Source of the DNA: Nemopilema nomurai
Taxonomy: Eukaryota; Cnidaria; Scyphozoa; Rhizostomeae; Rhizostomatidae
DNA length: 64,000 nt
NCBI GenBank assembly: GCA_003864495.1
Contig: ML133426.1
Span: forward strand, 2,170,001-2,234,000
Direction of reading: 5' to 3'
A model generated the notes under the pieces. It saw only the letters and a program-made list of their open reading frames with translations. It did no database searches and had not been told where the DNA came from. Below, one piece after another: positions 1-13,437 of the stretch. Numbering within the stretch: the first letter of the stretch is position 1; each line of letters opens with the position of its first letter. The position numbers were made by a program, and so were the translations under genes.

Positions 1-871
1 TGCATCAGGGGCATCCATTTCTTTGCCCTTTCTACAGATCCTGGTTTATAAAGAGTAGGCTACAGAAAGAACAAGCCACAAAAGCGTCTTCAAAGGTTTA
101 ACACTTTTCTTTATGGAAATGAACTTTTATTGATAAAGTGCGGATTTATATTAGCCCGGAAGTGAGCGCCTGTGGTTTATTTTACCTGCAATCCGGGTCT
201 CTCTTCTGTCGATTACATGATATGAAAGGAACAGTTTCGTGGGTCTCAGAATCAATGTTTATCACCTAAAAACACAAAATACATTTTACAGGGAAAAAAT
301 AAGTTAAAGTGTAGCTATCGTGATTTATAACTACAGAAGTTTGTCTAATTTACGGGTTCTGTGTCATGTGATCACGGGTTTTTCATGGCATCAGATTTTC
401 CTTGTTAGTGACAAACCATCCTATCTTGCATTGCATGTAGTTAATCTGCTCACCTTGAATTAATTTTATGCACGATTCATGCAAAGAAAGTGAAGTTCAC
501 GAAGAAAACACGCAGCTAATATTTATCACTTCTTTTCACCCGAGGCACCTCTGCCTAGAGACTTAAAGGTTGATACAAAGAAAGACAAAGAATAGAACTA
601 AAATGATTGAAGTAGATTTCAAAAAGTACAATTGGAAATGAGGAGCCACCCTTTCATCATAGGCCCTATTGTAGAGCACCCTTCAAAATTTAGTAAACAG
701 AGTTGGTTTTCCTATGTAGCCCATCATGGCAGCCATGCTGCAAAAATTCAGTTTGCTTTCCTGTGTCAACACCTTGATAGGTAATCATGCAACAAAAGGT
801 ATCCACTAATTTTTCTACATTTAAGTACATTTTACTTTTTGATTTGAAAAATATCTACCCTTTCTTTACAG
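1..871. other. upstream non-coding region of the RNase T2 gene
   Basis: I see no convincing coding exon here on either strand. The bases just before 872 (pyrimidine-rich, ending cag) look like a 3' splice site, so a non-coding 5' exon of the following gene may lie in this stretch; I could not place it. Confidence 0.3.
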
Positions 872-3800
872 ATGAACATCCCAATGTATGCAACTGTATT
901 TGCAGTGGTATTTACAATGCATGTCTTCTCGGCTGTTTTAACCAAAGGTTCATCTTCGTAAGTCAGCTTTTAATATTATGTAGGTAGGTAGGTAGATAAA
1001 GAAATGTTCTTCAGCCAAAGATTTTGTTTGATGAAGCTAATGAAACTTCTTTGAGGGATTGAAAAATCACCAATGTGCCTAAGATCTATCATCTCAAAAA
1101 CAATTCCATGTGACATCATCTGCACTGTATAATTAAAAAAGAGTTCTCAATGCTTTTTTGGTGGCAAAGTTGTGGTAAACAAGGACCAAACCATTTTATG
1201 GAAAATTTCTGTTGGTTTTAAGGCAGTTTCTCTCCTTCTTTTAAATGGTTAACAGAATGCATAAGATTTCATAGAAAATGAGAATATTTAAATTTTTATA
1301 GGACCATAGTCCTAACCCTGTTGTACTATTGTTTTTTTCTTGGCTTTGTTAAACCAACAATGTTGTTAATGAGTTAATTGAAAGGGGTGGTTTCTAGAGA
1401 ACAAGATAAGACATCCTATTGATGATTATAACAATAAAAACGGAATAAAATATACTCATAACTGCCTTTTGGATTGTAAAAGACAGGAAAAATTACACAG
1501 CAAAAGTCTTCCTGTTTTGTTTTCTTTCCCATATTTTTCCCCTTGCTGGCTTTCAAAATGCAGGGCAACAGATCAGACTTATTATAAAAAGAAATGTTAA
1601 GAGAGTGAATCAGATAACTGGTCTCCCTTTGCTTCCTTTAGAAGGGGAAAAGGTGTTTTACCATAATTCTGTATTTTTTATATTTGATGACAAATGAGAG
1701 GTTTCACAGCAGAGTTAATTGAGCTTCTCTTCCATTTGAATCACTTGGTTTTGAACAGGAACATATCCCCAGCATCAGGAAAAGCATTGTAACAAACCTG
1801 CATGCTTGGCACTAGAACAATGTATTTCCATGTTTTGCACAATATACCCTCAGATCTGTAAAATGACCCTAAGCTTCATAAGGAGACTTCCATTTCCAAT
1901 GACCTCTAAGATTTTTCCTTCTTAGAGATGTAAAAGGATGTTACTCTTGCTTAGGGTAAACCAGTATAGTTTTAAAATACCAGTGACATGATTTCTGCTT
2001 ATAATCTCTTTTATGATATATAAAATTAAGTATGATCTTTTTTCTGTTCAAGTAATGAAAAAGAATGGGACCATATCATATTTACACAGCAGTGGCCAGA
2101 ATCATCCTGTGAGCATGTTAATGTGAGAAACCAAATTATTGTTTTTAAAAGAATAAAGGTCCTGTTGGGTGTTTCCTTGAATGTGCTTTTTGTTTTTCTT
2201 GATGTGATATGCTATCATCTGTGGATTTTTCTTGTTTTTGTTGAATAGTGCTTAAGGTTTTAAGGAACAAATTTTCGTCTATCAATTTTTGTATTGGAAA
2301 CTGTTCCTATTTGGTACTGATTAAACAGTGTGACCTTTTAGTTTTCCTTGCCCAAAGATGTAATCTTTAATGAAAGAACGTTAATGAAAATTCTATCTGT
2401 GAAGGCCTCTGGACAGCATTCATGTCAGATCCCAGGTGCTACAAAATCATGGACTGTTCATGGTATTTGGCCTAGCATTGGAGATACCAAAGGTCCAAAC
2501 TATTGTAATGACAGTTGGAGCTTCAATCCATCTGAGATCCAGGTACTCAACTAGTTTAATATGCTTTACCTCAGGGACCATGCAGCCATTGGGCTATAGC
2601 CCAACCCTCCCCCCTACCTTTTAAGTTAGGCGTAAAAGCTCTTGTTGGTTAACAAGCGTCAAATTGATGGTTGACAAGGAAGAAAAACAAGATATACACT
2701 TTTTCAACCCTCCTATCTAATGCTTCCTCTTGCACTTTGTTTGGTGCGAATTTTTGTATGGTGTATGGTATGATCAACTGGAAGTTAGTTGGTCAGGTAT
2801 GATCAACTGTATGGTATGGTACCCCCCCCCCTCCCCCATTTAGTATGGTATGGGAGTTAGTTGTATGGTATGGTCAACTGGGCCACTATGGGCCTCCATA
2901 GAAAGTGACCACTTGCAGTCATAAAGTGATTGTCTATAGAACCAAGTTCTTTAAACAGTGAATAGCCTACAGGCTCATATGATTTAATGGCAACATGGGT
3001 AGTCAAGAAAGTTAAAAGTCATCACCAGCAAAGTTTAAGGTTTTTCAAAAAAGATACCTCAAATAAATCCATAATGCATCATTTCCTCACCATTTCTAAA
3101 TCAAGAATAAATTTCTAACATTAGATTTATTATTGATATTAAAAAAGTAATGCAGAAAACGGTAGACCAGCCAGATGGAAGTGGTACCTTAGGACATTTG
3201 CCCTCCCTTCACAGAGTTTAAGCTGGCCTGGTGCCCCCTTTTGAAAAATTATGATTTCTCTTGAAGAGCAAAAGCCTCAGTGGTCAATGAAAGTTCGAGG
3301 CACAGTGGTAGCACAGAGATGGGAAAAATGAAGTTTTAGACAGCTATGCCAAAAAGTCGGAGATAAATTTTCAGCTAGCAAACTTTCTGGTTGAAGGGGA
3401 AACTTTTAAGTTACCTGTAGTTGTGTTCAGTCATTATAGTATTGCTTTCATGCAATTGACATTGAATAACTTTCATCATAGTCACAAGAAAGAATCTCTT
3501 TTATTATGACTATGCTTCCATAAGACGCTAATAAGAGACCTTTCTATCAGGAGTACTCTTATGTGCTTAATTGTAGGGGGGGTCGAATAAAGAGGGGGGG
3601 TGGACATTTTCCTAGATTTTCATAAAGCGGAGGGGTCATAATAAAATGAACTACAGGGAAAATCGTAAATAAGCATCTAAAATGGGAGGGTGAAAATAAA
3701 ATGAGGGGGGGGGAGATATTGCAAGTGCACTTTTGGTCAGAGTCGAAAACATGTTAGCTGGTGAACGGCAGAGGCATAGAGCTCAAGAACAAGAAGCAAA

Positions 3801-6800
3801 ACAATAGAGTTAAAGGACAATTTAAGTATGGCTGACGACAATGAGTAAACGCTTTTGAAATTTTAGGGTCTGATTTATTTTTTCTTTAAAAGAGTTTTGG
3901 ACGGAACCAAGCCATTTTTTTCTGAGAAGTTTAAAATATCTAATATGGGGGGGGGGGTTGATAATAAAATGAGGGGGTTGGTCGTCCTTTGGAGTTTCCA
4001 TAAAAGGGGGGGTCATTATAAAATGCTATGAAGGGTAAAAAAATTTGAAAAATGCAATATGACCCTCCCCTATAATTATGCACACAAGAGTAAGATACAG
4101 AAATTGTTGTATTAAGTGTACACTCGTCATCAAATTCTCACAATTTTCGGCACCCCTTTTATCTGGATCCGCCCATAACTCAGCCAACATGTCTGGCCAG
4201 TGTCCTCTATTTGTAGAATTATCTATTGTCAGCTTACAGAGCATCTTGGTATGCTAAAATTCAGCCTTTACGTCTATCAAACACTTCAAGACAGTGCAAA
4301 GACTACGATATTGTGATACCTTTGCAACTTTTTAAATGCGACGTTCCAAAAATATGGTTTGGAGCTTTTTCGTTCATGTCAAAGTTTGGGAACTTTCAAT
4401 CGATTTCAATGTCCTCATTGTGATGCTTTTGGGGACTATCTGTTGTGCAGTATTTGCTCCTGGCAGAATACAAAACTTTATTTGAAGAGCAGCAAAAATA
4501 AAAAAGAAGTATTAAACCACATTTTGATTCTCGAACTGGGAGCTTGTTCTGAAGTATTTGAAACAACATGAAACTTCAAAATGTCGCAAGACTGCCTTTA
4601 CCCATGAGAATTGTGTTTGTAAATGCGGCGATGCTCTGGCAAAGGCATTTGGTGACGCACTCGCTTGAATAATTACTCTGACAGACTTTTGGTTGCAACA
4701 GTTTTTTTCTAATAAAGGCCTCCTTGCTAATTTTGTCAGTTGTAATGATAAATGCAACTTTTCATACTTTTTGAAAGGCCACGCCCCCGGAAACCCAATT
4801 CTACCTCAGAGTTTGGCCCCCTCCCCCACCCACTTGCATGCAGCTGCACGGTCCCTGCTTTTTCCGTTTAATATTTACTTGAACTTCTCGTAAAGATAGC
4901 TGTTTTCTAAATGTTCTTTACTGGCACCTATTGTTAGAGTCCTGGTATATGGAGAATAGTTTTTAAATGAATCAAGGGTAATAAATTGCACATTGCAAAC
5001 AATTACTGTCTTTTGTTTTCCAACGAGTTATCTCTCACTATCTTATGGTTCGTTTACAATTTATAATGTGCTTTAAAGAAATTATGAGTTTTGCATTGAC
5101 TTTTACCTAGTCTTTCTTGATTTTTAAAAGGGAATTTTGCCAGAAATGAAGGTTGAATGGCCAAATCTTTATACAGATACCGAACTCTACAGCTTCTGGT
5201 GAGTTAATTTATACCCAAAAATATTCATACAGAACTCAATGCTATTTGCAAGGAACTGAGAGAAAGTCCAAGAGAGAGAAAAGAGAGCGGAAATAAACCT
5301 TCTCATTTTCCAACCAGAGGGGGAAAAGGGGGCAAAGGAATGCTCCAAAGTTTGTCTCTTTATCTCAAATAGGCGCTGCAACACAAGTGCCACTCCTTCA
5401 TTCGAATCTTTGCAAACAATAAGCCTTGATTTATCTAGACTATCAAATCAAACTCTTACTGATTGTTGTATTCCCATTAATAACTTCTGCTAGCTATGTT
5501 AGTAGGGTATTAAAAAGCAGTCCTTGATTTAAGGAAGCAGGGGCAACGGGCACAGATGTCTGTATAATTGCAGTTCCTTTATTTATCATTTAACTGAGCA
5601 ATTTCTAAAATTTTTTACTTATTCCGGTAAAAAGGTAAGAGCACGTGGCAAAAACGTAGCTTTTGAGATCGTTTGAATTTAAGAGTTGTCAACACAATAT
5701 AGAAAAAATTGTCAAGGTGAAGATAGTTGTCAAGATGAAATTTTCTGGCCGAGTAGACAGGCCGGTCTACTTGTAAATTGATAAGAAACACATTTCACCG
5801 TGATAATGTTGTGCATTTTTGGCAATTTAGAAGTAAGAAACACATGTTTCGCAAGTTTAAAAAGCTCTGTAACTGGTTATCAATTGTTTTGGCCACTACC
5901 TGGTTTTTCATTGGCGACCAGTCGTAGTGAGGCCTCAGATTCGTTGTGGAAGATAAAGATGTCAGTCCCTCAACTGTAAGCTCACTGCGTACAGCATCAG
6001 TAGACAAGAGAGTTTATACGCACTCTGGGAGAGTCGCTATAAACACAAGAGAGTTTATCAGAAGTGTAGGTTAAGTTTAAATTGATTGTCATTTAGTTTC
6101 AAAATTTGCTTAACTGGCTTCTTTTTGCTTAATACATATTTCAAAACCCTCTTAAGACCTTCATAGCAGCCAAAGATTAGAAGCTCTGTTCCATAAGCCT
6201 CTGCTCTTGACATTAAAATCAAATTTTTGTTAAAACCAGGGGCTTAAGCTGTTTCATTTTGTTAAATTGCTACTGCAACTTTGATGCGCCAGTATTTCTT
6301 GGCTATTCAAACAAAGTCGAGATGTATTGGAAAATAGTAGATTATTTCTTGAAGGGAGCACGAGTGGGTGAAACATGGAACATGCGCTGCAAGCCTTGAT
6401 TCTCTGAGGGGAGAAATGAAGTACTTCAGTGCCGGATTGTCTCTTCACAAGAAATATGACGTATTGGGGTAAGTGACAAGCCATATGTTTCAATAAAGGA
6501 TGCGAACGGCTGTGCATCATAGGGGAGTAGAACCTTTTTAACTTTGTCATAATCGTCATCATGGCCTAAATATCCTCCTTTTTCTATTTCATCAACATTC
6601 CGCTTAGGATGCGAATCTTTAACGTTCTTGGTCAGCAAGTGTGTTATTTATCTCCTCACAAGTCGACTGATTCTCTACCCTTACCCAAACTATTGTAGCT
6701 GATCTTTTCGCTTAACGGATTTCATCCAGATTCAAAATGATTGCATTTCATTTTTCCCTCCTATTTGCAGAACTCTTGCAAAGAGAGGAATCTCTCCATC

Positions 6801-8771
6801 ACTGTCAAAGACATATGACGTAAGTGCATGTCGTACCCCAAAACAGTTACAAAGCATAGTTTTTACATCATTCATGCGTATTCTACTGATCATATACAAG
6901 CTTAAAGCTTTAAAATTAAGAAATGGAACTTATTCAGGCAATTTGAAATCTAAGTCAGCAACATGAGTGGTATGACTTCTTTTTTAAAAGTATTATTTTT
7001 CGTTTCTTGTCAGCTAACTGATGTCGTGGGGGTTCTCCAAGACGAATTCGGATATTCCGTTTGCATTGGTTGTGTTTACAACGAGGTATTTTCTATTTGT
7101 ATCTTTGGCAACAGCCCTGTCTGCTTAGATTTCACATGTGCAAAGGTAACATCCAGCCTCATCCATATCTTTTCAATTTTTTGAAAATGAGGCAATTTTA
7201 CTTGGATAAATTGAATAAGTTCACTCGTATATCCAATTTAGACGTTTTACTTTATTTCCTCTATTTCCTTTTGCACCTCTATTTTCTGCTTTAGTTCTGG
7301 TTTTTTCAAGTTATAGTAAACGGCAAGGCAGATTCCGATTTTTTAACCCGATCACTTGAAATCATGCATTTCCCCACATTATTTTACAAGCACCTCTATA
7401 ATCTACACCTTAATATATTTTTTATGAGTAATTAGCATTTTTGAAATCCACTGACGGTCTATGTTGACTAGAAGATATCTAATACCAAACTACTATGTTT
7501 TTATTTCATAAGCCGAGAAATGCCCATCACATTCGGTGCAGCCCTTTGCTATACGACATCATGGATATTTAGAACAATATTTAGAAAGTTTGTGAGAAAA
7601 TAGGCATAGCAGTGCGGTATTCACTCTACTTTTCAACAGGATTTCGACGAGGTGCATTAAAACACGTTCGTCGATGATCTTTTCCAGGGTTTACAATGTT
7701 TTTTTTGATCAAATGAAAGTGCGATTCAACTTGCGATTCAAAATAATGATGAAACAAGATACAAAACAAAAAAGAGTGGCCGCACTGAAACTACGAGGAA
7801 GCTTTCTATGTTAAAGACTCCTGGTTTGTTTCATTGAGTGTGTGCTTTTTCTGTTTTCGAAGCGATGCTATGCTACTTTGGAAATATAAGTCACTTGTTT
7901 CAGTGGTGCGTTTAAATCATACTTTTAGTCAGACAGCACATTTGGCCCAGCACATAAGCTGTTTGCTCAAAAGTGTACTTTTGGTCTTGGAATGACAGTT
8001 GAATAAAGTTTGCTTCAAAGCTTTTGCGTATTGAGACGAGATTTTGACATGGTGATGTCGGAAATTACACATGCTACTACCTAAACTATACAGTCTACTT
8101 TTGTGCTTTCGTATTTCCCTACAACAAAACATACAATTGAATTCTTTATATTTCTAACTCTACTTTCAAATATTTCCCAAAGACGTTCGAGCCGTGTCTA
8201 TACATTTAATTATGAAATATAAAAAGTTAGAAACTTCAAGATAAGCTCAGCTTCTTTCTAGCTGATCTAAGCTGCTGTTGCCAAATCAAGCAATAATATC
8301 CCATCTAACTTACTACGCATGGCTTAACTTTGGTGACGAAAGGTTTCTTCAAAGTTTATTTATATCGTAATTTTATCAATACCAAAGGCTAGCAAAACTA
8401 TAGCAACATATTTACAAAGTTATAATGTATGTCGAAGCAACAAGCAACTTAGATAATTATTGATGAAATTGCTGTTTAAGGGAATTGGCATAGATGCGAT
8501 GTTACAAAAAGATCGCAATTTCACTCAACGCGCGCAAGTGCATAGTCGCTTTGTTTTCACTGATCACATGTTTGAGGAGAAAGATTGCTCATCGTCTGTT
8601 GAAACTGAGACTGATCGTGTGAAGAGACATTCTATAGAGCAGAGCCTTGATTTCTTTCACAAGAATTTTCATATAACGCAGGCAACTGGACCCATACCAC
8701 TTTCAACTATGCCCAGTCCCCTCGAAGTAGACAAATTAAGAACATACATAGAAATCATACGTGTCGTATAA
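872..8771 (+). CDS. RNASET2: RNase T2 family secreted/lysosomal ribonuclease, split gene
   Basis: Seven exons join in phase: 872-957, 2053-2122, 2405-2542, 5131-5198, 6355-6468, 6771-6819 and 7014-7145; a tentative last exon is 8481-8771. Exon 1 begins with a hydrophobic signal-peptide-like segment (MNIPMYATVFAVVFTMHVF). Both T2 catalytic signatures are present: CAS I as WTVHGIWP in exon 3 and CAS II as HEWVKHGTC in exon 5. Exon 2 carries the FTQQWPESSC strand and exon 4 LPEMKVEWPNL, both aligning with animal RNASET2 in order. The family cleaves single-stranded RNA in lysosomes or outside the cell through 2',3'-cyclic phosphates. Exons 1-7 give about 219 residues. The last exon (96 residues, TAA at 8769) keeps phase but has a weak pyrimidine tract and does not match the usual family C-terminus, so the 3' end is uncertain. 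Introns are large (up to 2.6 kb). Confidence 0.85.
2755..2882. repeat. degenerate short repeats with a C-run in RNase T2 intron 3
   Basis: Variants of gtatggtatgatcaactg recur several times around a run of about ten C residues. It looks like a local, decaying simple-sequence array in the intron, with no coding content. Confidence 0.6.
3556..4090. mobile_element. MITE-like element with about 30-bp TIRs and TA target duplication
   Basis: The left end (from 3556, CTCTTATGTGCTTAATTGTA) and the reverse complement of the right end (from 4090, CTCTTGTGTGCATAATTATA) match with a few substitutions, and the match continues into a G-rich stretch. TA flanks each end (3554-3555 and 4091-4092), the target duplication of Tc1/mariner-type transposons. 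The interior has several G-runs and recurring ATAAAATGA motifs and no transposase, so it is non-autonomous. It lies in intron 3 of the RNase T2 gene. Confidence 0.6.
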
Positions 8772-9497
8772 TAGCAGTTTCTTTCTTGAAGTTTATTTTC
8801 ATGACTCAGTGTTGTTACCATCTGCGAGTTCCGCTATTTTGGTATATTTCGAGTATCAATATTGTGCAATTTTTTGCCAAATATTTGTCTGAGTGCAAAG
8901 TTTTCTATTAAAAAGTTGCTAGTGAGCAGAAGTTAATTTTTGCGAATATACGTACGCTTCAAATGTAAACATTCTTAGATTCAGTTATTTGAAATGTTAA
9001 TTGGATTCTTTGCTCGATCTTATCGCCATCCATCAACACCTAAGAGGCTCACAAAGCCACTTCCCTGGGAAATCATTTTCCAGCGAAAGGAGTATTCGGC
9101 CATGTCTGCACTGTTTATCACTTAACAGAACAGGGATTTGCGCTCACCTTCAACGGATCTCAGACGTGCATTTATTAATTGCTCAATTTATTTGCTACCT
9201 TGCCCTTTTCTTCCTGTCAGCTTCAACAGTCTTTCCGAAGCTTATATCTATAGCTACTCAATAGAACACCACTTTTACTTACAACATTATCCATATTTGC
9301 GTCATACAACATCGTGTAAAAAGGTTCGAGGATGTTGTACTGTAGTGAAGAAGGACCAGGCGCTCCAAGACATTCGCCAGACGAATGTAGCTACCACCCA
9401 ATGCCTATCGTTTCCTTGTACTGTTGATACTGCATCTAACGCCAGACACGTGCAGCCTCGTTCTGAATAACTATACTCCAATTGTTTGCTTCTCGGG
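8772..9497. other. spacer between two convergent genes
   Basis: This holds the 3' flanks of the plus-strand RNase T2 gene and of the minus-strand K2P gene. The short open frames inside have no recognisable domain and no good splice context. I see nothing else here. Confidence 0.4.
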
Positions 9498-11609
9498 TCA
9501 CATCTTCGAAGTCTGTCGCTTCTCGCTCTTTTCGTCAGAAGCTTGTTGGGCTTCGTCTTCAGGCTGTTTCTCGGCAACCTGCACGAGTTTTGTAGTTCGT
9601 CTGTTCTTTGCTGTTATTTTTTCGTGTATTTTTTGCATGGGATGCACTTTCATTTGCGGGAGAACAACCTTGAGTTCATCCGCTGCTTGAATTATACTAG
9701 AGAGTAGCGAGGATAGCAGGGAAAGTCCAATGATAAGATTTAGGCCCCTCACAAACATCATGAAGACTTCCTTTTGGTTGCTGAACTCGTGTCCCTCGTT
9801 AGGTACCAGGTCTCCAAATCCGATAGTCGAATAGACAATAAAGCAGTAATACACTCCTTCGATGTAGGACCATTTCTCAGACACTTTGTACATAAGGCCG
9901 CCTAGAAGGAGCACAGTGATGTTTAGGGCCGCCATACACCCAACCACCTTTAATTTGATGTGTTTTAGCTCCTGCCTGCGAAGTACAGTCGTTTCAAATT
10001 TTGACACCAGTCTGGTCAGAAGCGATGTGATGACGTCCCCCATAACCTTCAGTGTCCATAGATTCAATGGTATTCCAACCAGAGCATAAAAAATCAGAAT
10101 TATCCTGCCAGCATCTGTCTTCGGAGTCATGTGACCATACCCTAAAATGTCAAAAACGTTCATTAAGTGAAGCATTGATGTTTTGTAATTTTTCTACCGG
10201 CCACGAACATCTCAAGTAGGCCTTGGTGGATGTGGTCAGAAATGTGAGGATTTGGTGAAGTGAGTACTTTATTATCGCCAATGAGCTTTTGACCAACATG
10301 ACATTAGCAGCAATACTTGCCTGTTAATTGCAACCAAGCACTGGAATGACACACCAGAATGAGGGCCTTATGTTTCACAAAAGGGGCCTTTTTAGAAGGA
10401 TTTGGAGGATAGGCCAGTTCGCGACTGATTCAATATGCAGCTTTCTGCTTATTATATGCTATTTAGCAAAATCGTTGCAAGATATAGTTGCAGAATATAT
10501 CCCACTTCTTTTATCTTCCTTTGCTTTAATTGTAATGGCTAAATCTAGCATCAACTGTAATTAATTACCATGTTTATTAACTGATTCGCTAACCATAAGA
10601 TTGCATTATTAGTATTTTGATCTTTCCTTACCACACCGTTTCTTTATCTTATAATCCATTCATTCACGGAAAAGCTAAGCTCTTTGCGATGTTTGCCCTT
10701 CTAGCAAACCTTAATTCTCTCCTACAAGATACGGTTGGATTTCATTGCACAAAAGCAGTTCCATTGATGGATACTTTTATGTAACGCAGACCAACTTCAG
10801 TTCAGTACATCATATCTTTGTCACGTGCAATCAGTTACCGACGATTCGCTGCACAAATAACACGCTTCGTGAAAACATGGCGACGATCACGAATACTATG
10901 AAAACATGGCGACGATCCATGCGATGATTCGATTCTGATGACACTAACGTTCCATGATGAAGCCCCCCTGTCAGCATTGGCCTATTTGGACCCATCACTC
11001 CCCCTGCTAATCAACGTCTTTTGGCTATACAACCTGGTAATATTGACAGCGCTAGTGATTAGATCTACGCCAATAACGCGATAAAATAGAGGCCGTTGAT
11101 GTTACATCTGGTGATCTGGGCATTTAAGTCGGGCGACTTTCTCACTAATGAAATTAAGTCACTAATGAAATTAGCCAGAAAGTAAATGAATTGATTGAGC
11201 CCTTGCTTTGCACGAAAAGGCAGGAATGTGATTAAGTGAGGGTAGAGCCCGAGGAAAGAGCCGACCTACCTATGGTTGTCACGGCGGACCCACAAAAGTA
11301 CATGGATGAGTAGAACGTCCATTTGGATTCGTAGTGAGTTAATTTGTATACGAGTTGGATTTCGGTTACAAGGCGATCGAAATCTTTGCGAGTCAAGTTG
11401 CCCTTTGCTCTCAGTTCTTTAAAGATTTCCGTCATTCTAGCTTCACCTGTGTTTTTCCCATTTTCAGTTGCTTGAAAGATGAATCCGCCGATCGTAAGGT
11501 AGGCACAGAAGCCGGCGAGGAGCGCGAAGAGCTGTCTTGTCCTCCTCTTCCTCATGCTATTCCACCCCCATTGCTTGGCAGCAACAGCCAATTTGAAGCT
11601 CACTAGCAC
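9498..11609 (-). CDS. two-pore-domain (K2P) potassium channel, proximal first exon plus shared second exon
   Basis: Two exons on the minus strand form a complete channel of about 325 residues. The upstream exon (11609 or 11555 down to 11270) encodes a basic N-terminus, TM1 (FALLAGFCAYLTIGGFIF), the extracellular cap and pore helix 1 ending in TTIG; its donor is G|GTAGGT. The downstream exon (10141-9498) begins GG-TAT-GGT after TTTTAG, giving the filter TTIGYG, then TM2 and TM3, the second filter STIGFGD, TM4 and a charged cytosolic tail ending QTSKM. Two P-loops per chain define K2P channels, which dimerise and carry background K+ current in the plasma membrane. The long GFGD-to-TM4 stretch with FSNQ somewhat recalls the KCNK5/TALK group, but I do not assign a subtype. 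The start is uncertain between Met at 11609 and Met at 11555; the second directly precedes KRRTR. Confidence 0.88.
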
Positions 11610-12765
11610 ACACCTTTTGCTTACGGTTCGACTGTATTTTTCATCATCCCAAGGCCACCCTTCTAGACAGCTACTTCGATGCTGCCACTTTTCCTTCCCT
11701 TGTCCTACTTTCCTCGAGAGGAATTACTTTTATCTGCTCACTTAATACCCGTCGCTTGGCAACCCACAAAAAATCCTGTTGTATATTTATCATTCAAATC
11801 CTTGCAACTTGCCTTTATCTTTATTGCGATATCCTTTTCAATCGGTCCTTTTCATCTTCAGTAGTTTTCAGCAGCGAAAATGACTCATTTACAACAACTG
11901 TCTAGATTTCCCTGGAGTACGTTTATCCGGTCGTTTTACTGTTTTCTTATGAATGCCAAGACATTTGAATTGACTAAGCGCTACAGTTTTACTACCTCAA
12001 GGGATTTTCAGGTTAATGCAAATAGCGAGGTAGAAGGACTCGACAATAAAGAGTTCTATTTCAAAAGACTTAAGCAGCCACCTCCAATATTGACCTTCGC
12101 ATAACTGATGTCTCAAAAGCGAATTACATTTGTTCTATGACTAGAAGGACTTCTTTCGCTTCTGCCCTTCCAGCAGACATCAGAGAAACGTAATTTCAAA
12201 TTATTTTGCTGTCTTAAAGTGAAAATTTCTTTGAATCAGAGCCAAACTGCAACTTAGATGAAGTCTCTTGTGGATGCCTAAAGTTATGATTTCAATGTTG
12301 AGTTTTATCCTAGCATCATAATTCCCTTTTAATGAAATAATCTTGTTGCCTGAATCAAAGGCTTTATCAGTTTGGCAGGGCTCCTAATGATTATTTTATT
12401 TGATGTTCCTCACAATGAACATTATACCTAACATTGCCTTGCACGTTCTGTTGTTCGCTAAAGTGTATTGAAAAACATGAAAACAAAGACGGAAATTATC
12501 AGGAACAATCAAACAATCCAATTATAGTTGATAGAGATGTGACTTCGTTCCTTATTTTCCGTTAATTTTGCCCAGAGTATTTTGTTTACAGTCAATAAGC
12601 AGGTATGCATCCTCTTTTCAGTCGTAAGCAACATCTCATTATGTATGGATGGCAATTAATGGAAGAAAATAAGGAGGTGACGCGGCAGCATTTGAGGCCC
12701 AGGGGTGCCAAGGGAGGAACCCGTTTGCGATGACCTGTGTATAGAAAACCCTTGCCCTTAATCAA

Positions 12766-12925
12766 GCACCCTTGGACTAGCAGCAGAGGGGAAAATTGCT
12801 CTAAATTGGCTGATCCATTCCTGGGAAAAGTTTGCTTTTGTTTCCCTGTGAGCTCTACGCGCATGGCAAGTGCAATTTTCCCCTCTGCTTGGACCAGCAT
12901 CTGTCACCCTTGGACTAGCCTCTGT
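12766..12925. repeat. 18-bp perfect inverted repeat with flanking direct repeats
   Basis: The arm at 12782-12799 (AGCAGAGGGGAAAATTGC) recurs exactly in reverse complement at 12872-12889. The motif CACCCTTGGACTAGC lies outside the arms twice, near 12767 and 12905, and a similar CCCTTGGACTAGCT occurs near 45477. This looks like a short interspersed palindromic repeat between the two K2P first exons. Confidence 0.5.
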
Positions 12926-13437
12926 CAGCATTCTGTAAGCATTGCTGATATCATTTAGAGGCTGTTTATTCCCAGGAAACCATTTGCAACCTGTTCTTCG
13001 CTTTTAATGGCTTCCAGTTTGCTGTGCTTTTTGTGTTTCAGAGTGGCAAATATTTGTTCTTGTGCTGATTTGCTTATGGTTGGTAGGAAGTCACAGATTC
13101 TAGTAACTGGTGAACGAAAGCTGAGTAAGGTCAACATGTGTACTGCGGATACGAACAAGTTTCTTGTTTCCACAGTTATTTGGATTAAACAAGTTTTCTA
13201 TTCAACAAGGTATTTTACATCCGAAAAGAAATTCACGATTATTACTGTTAATGAAAATCCTCTTCACAAAACCAATTTTCAAAGATTTCAGAAGACCAGA
13301 TCGGAGCGTACAAAGAGCTTACGGGAAAGCAAGGTGCATTAGGTTTTCTTCCAAACAATACGAGCAATGCTTGTTATACTATCTACAATACTGTCATATT
13401 CTGCTAGAGTAAGGATATGATTAAGTCGACTTCTTAC

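Noticed and set aside
4226..4760. Cysteine-containing open frames (CPHCDAFGDYLLCSIC, CRKTAF...CVCKCG)
   Set aside because: The frames are short and change repeatedly, and I could not fit them to a zinc-finger family or to splice sites. They may be transposon debris, but the support is too weak to annotate.
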